Made by a program: the position numbers and the translations under genes | Source: Nocardiopsis_B mangrovi | Lineage (GTDB): Bacteria; Actinomycetota; Actinomycetes; Streptosporangiales; Streptosporangiaceae | Reading direction: 5' to 3' | Assembly: GCF_042653925.1 (NCBI RefSeq) | Contig: NZ_JBHSFQ010000010.1 | Coordinates: 106,606-170,605 of the forward strand | DNA length: 64,000 bases | Shown: positions 60,444 to 64,000 of the stretch, piece by piece | How the letters are laid out: each line of letters begins with the position of its first letter | Position numbering within the stretch: position 1 is the first letter of the stretch | Notes under the pieces: model-generated | Told to the model about the DNA's origin: nothing | What the model saw: only the letters and a program-made list of their open reading frames with translations | Databases searched by the model: none

Positions 60444-61586
60444 CTAAAGGCCCAGCGAGCGGCCGACGATCTCCTTCATGATCTCGGTGGTGCCACCGAA
60501 GATCGACTGGATCCGCGCGTCCTGCCACGCCTTCGCCACGGGGTATTCCATCATGTATCCGTACCCGCCGTGGAGCTGTAGGCACCGGTCCATCACCTTG
60601 TTGCACAGCTCGCTGGTCCACCACTTGGCCTTGGCGGCGTCGTCGGCGGCCAGCTCCCCGCGGTTGAGCAGCACGATCGCCCGGTCCACGTAGGTCCGGG
60701 CGATGTCGGCCTCGGTCGCGAGTTCGGCGAGGACGAACCGGGTGTTCTGGAACGAGCCGATGGGGCGGCCGAACGCGGTGCGGTTCTTGCAGTACTCGAC
60801 CGTCTGGGCGATCATCAGCTCCGCCGCCGCGACCGCCGAGACCGCGATGGACAGCCGCTCCTGCGGGAGGTTGTCCATCAGGTGCGCGAATCCGCGGTCG
60901 GGTTCCCCGATGAGGTTGGCCGCCGGAACGCGCGCGTCGGCGAAGTACAGCTCCGCGGTGTCCTGTGCCTTGAGCCCGACCTTGTCGAGGTTGCGGCCGC
61001 GTTCGAACCCCGGGGTGTCGCGCTCCACGGCGATCAGCGAGATCCCGTGCGCGCCCGCATCGGGGTCGGTGCGGGCGGCGACGATCACGAGGTCGGCGTT
61101 GATGCCGTTGGTGATGAAGGTCTTCTGGCCGTTGAGCACGTAGTGGTCGCCGTCGCGCACCGCCGTGGTCCGGATGCCCTGGAGGTCGCTGCCGGCGCCC
61201 GGCTCGGTCATGGCGATGGCGGTGATCAGCGTGCCCGCGGCGAAGCCCGGCAGCCAGCGCCGCTTCTGCTCGTCGGTGCCCAATCCGACGAGGTAGGGGG
61301 CCACGACGTCGTTCTGCAGCGCGAACCCGAGGCCGCTCGCCTGCACGCGGCAGACCTCCTCGGTGACGACGGCGTTGAAGCGGAAGTCATCGGTACCGGA
61401 TCCCCCGAACTCGTCGGGAACGCCCAGCCCGAGGATCCCGGCCTCGCCGGCCTTGGCCCACACGTCGCGGGGGACGATCCCGTCCTTCTCCCACTCCCCG
61501 TGGAACGACACCACCTCCCGATCGAGAAACCCGGCCACCGCCTCGCGGAACAGCTTGTGCTCGATGCCGAAGAGTTCCCGCTGCAT
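60444..61586 (-). CDS. Acyl-CoA dehydrogenase
   Basis: A 380-residue FAD enzyme of beta-oxidation or related acyl-CoA oxidation. It has AIAMTEPGAGSDLQGI (flavin site), LNGQKTFITNG, ERLSIAVSAVAAAE, YCKNRTAFGRPIGSFQNTRF, QLHGGYGYMMEYPVAKAWQDARIQSIFGGTTEIMKEIVGRSLG, all standard including the catalytic Glu region near the C-terminus. ATG 61586 follows AGGGG. The substrate length cannot be read. Confidence 0.95.
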   Translation of the reverse strand: MQRELFGIEHKLFREAVAGFLDREVVSFHGEWEKDGIVPRDVWAKAGEAGILGLGVPDEFGGSGTDDFRFNAVVTEEVCRVQASGLGFALQNDVVAPYLVGLGTDEQKRRWLPGFAAGTLITAIAMTEPGAGSDLQGIRTTAVRDGDHYVLNGQKTFITNGINADLVIVAARTDPDAGAHGISLIAVERDTPGFERGRNLDKVGLKAQDTAELYFADARVPAANLIGEPDRGFAHLMDNLPQERLSIAVSAVAAAELMIAQTVEYCKNRTAFGRPIGSFQNTRFVLAELATEADIARTYVDRAIVLLNRGELAADDAAKAKWWTSELCNKVMDRCLQLHGGYGYMMEYPVAKAWQDARIQSIFGGTTEIMKEIVGRSLGL

Positions 61587-62326
61587 TGGACACCCCTCTG
61601 TTCATCTCCGCCTCTACCGCCGCCCACGCTCCACGGGAGGAAGAGGCACGTGCCACCACGGTAACCGAACAGGGTTCGGCGCAGCGGCACACGGATCACG
61701 CGGATCCGGTCGTTCGCGATATGAGCGCCAGCGTCGACTACAGAGGGCAACGGGCAGGGGGTAGTGCTGTGGGCGCCGTGCACCGCCACTCACGCAGCGG
61801 CCACGGCACCCACAAGCGAGCCGGAATCCCCTTATGGGGCATGTGGTCGAGCACCCCAGCACAGGGCTGACCGCTTTCCGGCCTTCCCGAAACTCCGCCC
61901 GAACCAGGGTCAGAAGTCGGGAACACGTCCCGGAACGCCGCGTTTGGCGACCGGTCCTAGCTATCGATCCGAAAAGAATCGTAACTTCGGATCGGCCCCC
62001 ATTTATCAAATACCCAAGAAAATACGCGACAAAGCACGGAATAGAACGATCCTGCACGGCCACGAACAGTGGTGCACAATCATGCACGCATGAAGTCGCT
62101 TGGGTTTGGGTGGGATTTGCGCTGGTGTGGTCGATGTGATAATGGCGAACCTGTGCCTGGGGGGTTGGCTGAAGTGTGCGAAAGTTGGCGGATCCTGTGC
62201 CTAGACGCCGTTTCGTCGCTGTTGCGGTACTGTGTGTGGCGGGTGTTGGAGCGGTGCCAGCACATTCGCTCTCCTCGCCCGGTGGAATCTCCGCCCGAAC
62301 CGTCAGTTTTGTCAAAGGATGCGTAC
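61587..62326. other. Intergenic region entering a lower-GC block
   Basis: 740 bp. GC falls sharply after about 61930, with AT-rich tracts at 61960-62100 and a GATAAT -10-like site at 62138-62143. Open frames overlap on both strands, one (from 62176) with a signal-peptide-like start, but none has a convincing ribosome site. It probably holds the promoter of the small membrane gene at 62327. Confidence 0.4.
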
Positions 62327-62539
62327 ATGCATGTCGACCGAACGGCCGGCCTTGTGGTCGGCCGAATCGTCGTACTATTGATCATCGCTTTGCTGGTATG
62401 TGTGCTGGTGTGGATGGGGCAGAACGTCTACGCCGTGATGGCCGGAGTCGGTTCCGTCGGCCTCGCCGCCTCTGCGACGGCGCGCCGTATCGTTCCGGAT
62501 CGGGGTGGCGAGAGCCGTGGTGAGCTCAGTGACTCTTGA
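62327..62539 (+). CDS. Small membrane protein in the lower-GC block
   Basis: A 70-residue protein with one long or two short membrane helices (GLVVGRIVVLLIIALLVCVLVWMGQNVYAVMAGVGSVGLAA) and a basic/acidic tail. ATG 62327 follows AAAGGA at good spacing. Its end overlaps the start of the next gene by up to 35 bp. No family recognised. Confidence 0.6.
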   Translation: MHVDRTAGLVVGRIVVLLIIALLVCVLVWMGQNVYAVMAGVGSVGLAASATARRIVPDRGGESRGELSDS

Positions 62540-63407
62540 CGCTTCCAGGGTTCGGCGGGCACGGGATGCCGTTTATGACGCACGCGCCGTACTCGTGCAT
62601 GAGCGCACGCAAATCGCTTTGTTGAATCAGAGGCGTGAATTCCTGGAACCTGGCGCCGAGGTTTCCCCCCGATTTGCGATCGACTTGGCCGATGTTGTGG
62701 TCGAGTTGTCTGCTGCGGAAGATCGTTACCAGAAGGCGTTGTGGGAACGCTGGAAGGCGGAGACCGAACTCTCCGATGTCCTTAGTAGGTATAAGGATCT
62801 TGATCACCGCCGTCGTGCATCGCTCGCTGACCAAGGTGAGCGGCTTGAGGAGTCCAGATGGCAGGTACACAGGGATTCTCCTGGGCAGATGGACAGGGTT
62901 GTGGTCGACGCCCCCCAGAGCAATACCATCGATTCTCGGGTTGTTGCTGAACCCAAGCCCGTGGCGGGTGGGGGTGCCACCCGTACACGTATGCGTTCTC
63001 CCGAGGTTGTCGCGGATGCTGAAGGTGTCGATACTTCTCCTGATCCTCTGCGAGCGCGCACGCCGGATGACTTCATGGCTGCGTTGCGTGAACTGCATGA
63101 ATGGGCTGGAAAACCCTCGTTTCGGGCAATGGCGCAACGCAGCGAACGCAGCGCGTCTTACCTGTGTCGTGTTCTGAAGGTGGAAGGGCTGCCTGCATAC
63201 GATCAGGTGATGGCGTTTGTGGTCGGCTGTGGGGGCAGTGATCAGACCCTCCGCCCGTGGATATCAGCGTGGCGCAAGCTCAACCGCGCACAGGGCTCCG
63301 GGGTGGTGCCTTCGACGGCTTCCGACGCTCCGAATGCCGGTGGTCCCGGTTCCGATAGTGACGCGGATACGGCGGCGGTGATCCGGCTGCCACCGCGCAC
63401 CGGGTGA
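62505..63407 (+). CDS. Coiled-coil protein with C-terminal HTH
   Basis: A 300-residue protein. Residues about 5-125 are a helical, likely coiled-coil region rich in Glu, Arg and Ala. A low-complexity linker leads to an XRE-like HTH at about 185-260 (FMAALRELHEWAGKPSFRAMAQRSERSASYLCRVLKVEGLPAYDQVMAFVVGCGG). Actinomycete STAND and WD-repeat proteins often carry this HTH at the N-terminus. The start is uncertain (GTG 62505, 62517, 62520 or 62529), overlapping the membrane gene. Codon use (TTG, GCT, CAA) differs from the genome norm, suggesting transfer. Confidence 0.7.
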   Translation: MARAVVSSVTLDASRVRRARDAVYDARAVLVHERTQIALLNQRREFLEPGAEVSPRFAIDLADVVVELSAAEDRYQKALWERWKAETELSDVLSRYKDLDHRRRASLADQGERLEESRWQVHRDSPGQMDRVVVDAPQSNTIDSRVVAEPKPVAGGGATRTRMRSPEVVADAEGVDTSPDPLRARTPDDFMAALRELHEWAGKPSFRAMAQRSERSASYLCRVLKVEGLPAYDQVMAFVVGCGGSDQTLRPWISAWRKLNRAQGSGVVPSTASDAPNAGGPGSDSDADTAAVIRLPPRTG

Positions 63408-63434
63408 CGCGAACATCACTGCCCCATTCACCGT

Positions 63435-63471
63435 TCCGGCCCCCACCAGCACACGGCTGGTGGGGGCCGGA
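63435..63471 (+). terminator. Perfect 16-bp terminator hairpin
   Basis: The arms 63435-63450 and 63456-63471 are exact complements with loop ACACG, 28 bp after the HTH gene. Confidence 0.8.
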
Positions 63472-63820
63472 TGGCTTTGGGCTTCCGGGGGATGGGCGGG
63501 GCGGAGACGATCTCGGCTCGGCGCGGATTCCGCGGCGGCCGTGGGGGCCGGGCTTCAGGTGGGCAGCGACGGCGGGTGGGGGGAGGGAAGGACCGCGCGG
63601 ACGCTTTCCGTGGGCGCGTGTTCGGGTTAGAGCGGGCAGCGACGGCGAGCAGGGGCCCGGGCGGCGGTCGCGTGTTCCCGTGCGATGTGGTCCCTGGTGC
63701 TCCGGGCGGTCGCGCGGGTGCCAGGTCCGGGAGTCGGCGTGCCCGCGTCGGACCGAGCGGATGGCTCATCCGGGCACCCCGAGCGGCGGAAGTCACCTGA
63801 AGAAATCACATCACAACTCC
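63472..63820. other. Intergenic region before the last gene
   Basis: GC-rich stretch with a 14-bp direct repeat GGGCAGCGACGGCG (near 63558 and 63638) and no convincing gene. Confidence 0.4.
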
Positions 63821-63849
63821 TTGTATATAGAACTGGAGTTCGATAAAAT
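63821..63849 (+). promoter_or_regulatory. Promoter with LexA-like (SOS) box in the spacer
   Basis: A -35-like TTGTAT (63821-63826) and -10 TAAAAT (63844-63849) are 17 bp apart. The spacer holds TAGAAC-N4-GTTCGA (63828-63843), 11 of 12 matches to the actinobacterial LexA box TCGAAC-N4-GTTCGA. The -10 ends 7 bases before the ATG, suggesting a leaderless mRNA. Confidence 0.65.
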
Positions 63850-63856
63850 CAGGGCT

Positions 63857-64000
63857 ATGAGTACTCCTCTTGTCGCCGACCTCCCTCGGGAGGTGACCCC
63901 CGAAGCCGAGCCTCCGCTGGCCGGGGGGTTGATGGCGGACTGGGTGCTCACCGTGGACCCCGCCACGCTGACCGGCGACGAGCAGCTGAATCTCATCGGC
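63857..64000 (+). CDS. Start of a probable DUF222/HNH (13E12-type) protein, cut by window end
   Basis: ATG 63857 opens a frame of 48 codons without a stop to the window edge. LMADWVLTVDPATLTGDEQLNLIGA-like N-terminus resembles the start of DUF222/13E12-repeat HNH endonuclease proteins (VDP..L....L..LI). A LexA-like box overlaps its promoter; mycobacterial 13E12 genes have also been reported with SOS boxes. The family call rests on a short N-terminus plus the regulatory site. Confidence 0.5.
   Translation, partial: MSTPLVADLPREVTPEAEPPLAGGLMADWVLTVDPATLTGDEQLNLIG

Noticed and set aside
62176..62523. 115-codon frame with a signal-peptide-like start
   Set aside because: No ribosome site; after the first 45 residues it is Arg-rich and out of frame with the better supported membrane gene at 62327 that it overlaps.

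Overview
The window is chromosomal DNA of a high-GC actinomycete. The evidence is very high third-position GC, many GTG and TTG starts, DUF397/XRE and SARP regulators, an IdeR-type DtxR, bacterial XPB, and the order thrC, cysO, groEL2. Gene neighbourhoods resemble Streptomyces and, around XPB, cold-shock protein, DUF3027, serC and citA, also Mycobacterium. A filamentous actinomycete is likely; I cannot fix the genus from sequence alone. I saw no tRNA, rRNA, CRISPR array or insertion sequence.

Layout. 1-10.3 kb is mostly housekeeping: the 3' end of threonine synthase, a CysO-like sulfur carrier, groEL2 behind two tandem CIRCE operators, duplicated septum-formation lipoproteins, a luciferase-like oxidoreductase, a Nudix hydrolase, an R2-like ligand-binding oxidase, a PNPOx-fold protein and the XPB helicase. 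10.3-29.9 kb is accessory. It holds a compact type II polyketide cluster at 10.6-24.1 kb: flavin hydroxylase, KS-alpha, chain length factor, ABM enzyme, NTF2-like protein, ketoreductase, aromatase/cyclase, PF04199 cyclase, dTDP-glucose 4,6-dehydratase, ACP and a SARP activator. A LuxR-type regulator with a TTA codon and an LmbU-family regulator follow. An XRE/DUF397/UTRA operon and an anti-sigma-like ATPase (14.5-17.1 kb) sit inside the cluster. Two membrane proteins close this section. At 29.9 kb the backbone resumes with the helicase-C3/WYL protein that is normally next to XPB, so the whole 19.5 kb section looks like an insertion between two partner genes.

32-61.6 kb is backbone: secreted and membrane proteins, cold-shock protein, DUF3027, a sacsin-type GHKL ATPase, a methyltransferase, an NCS2 permease, MarR and MFS, ThpR, two aminoglycoside-kinase-like enzymes, a glycerophosphodiesterase, serC, a large membrane-anchored periplasmic-binding protein, citrate synthase and pdxH (divergent), an IdeR-type repressor, a PAS-GAF-SpoIIE-HATPase phosphatase and an acyl-CoA dehydrogenase. 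61.7-64 kb has lower GC and unusual codons. It carries a small membrane protein, a coiled-coil HTH protein, and the start of a probable DUF222/13E12-type gene behind a LexA-like box.

How the polyketide genes may work together. KS-alpha/CLF/ACP would build the chain, KR reduces it, the didomain ARO/CYC and the PF04199 cyclase fold it, and the ABM, NTF2-like and flavin enzymes tailor it. Direct repeats of TCGA-type heptamers at an 11-bp period occur in front of the hydroxylase, KS-alpha and ACP genes, and also in the NTF2/KR and ABM promoter regions. At the first three the last heptamer ends 8 bp before a possible -10. This is the known geometry of SARP operators and suggests that the single SARP co-activates the scattered transcription units.
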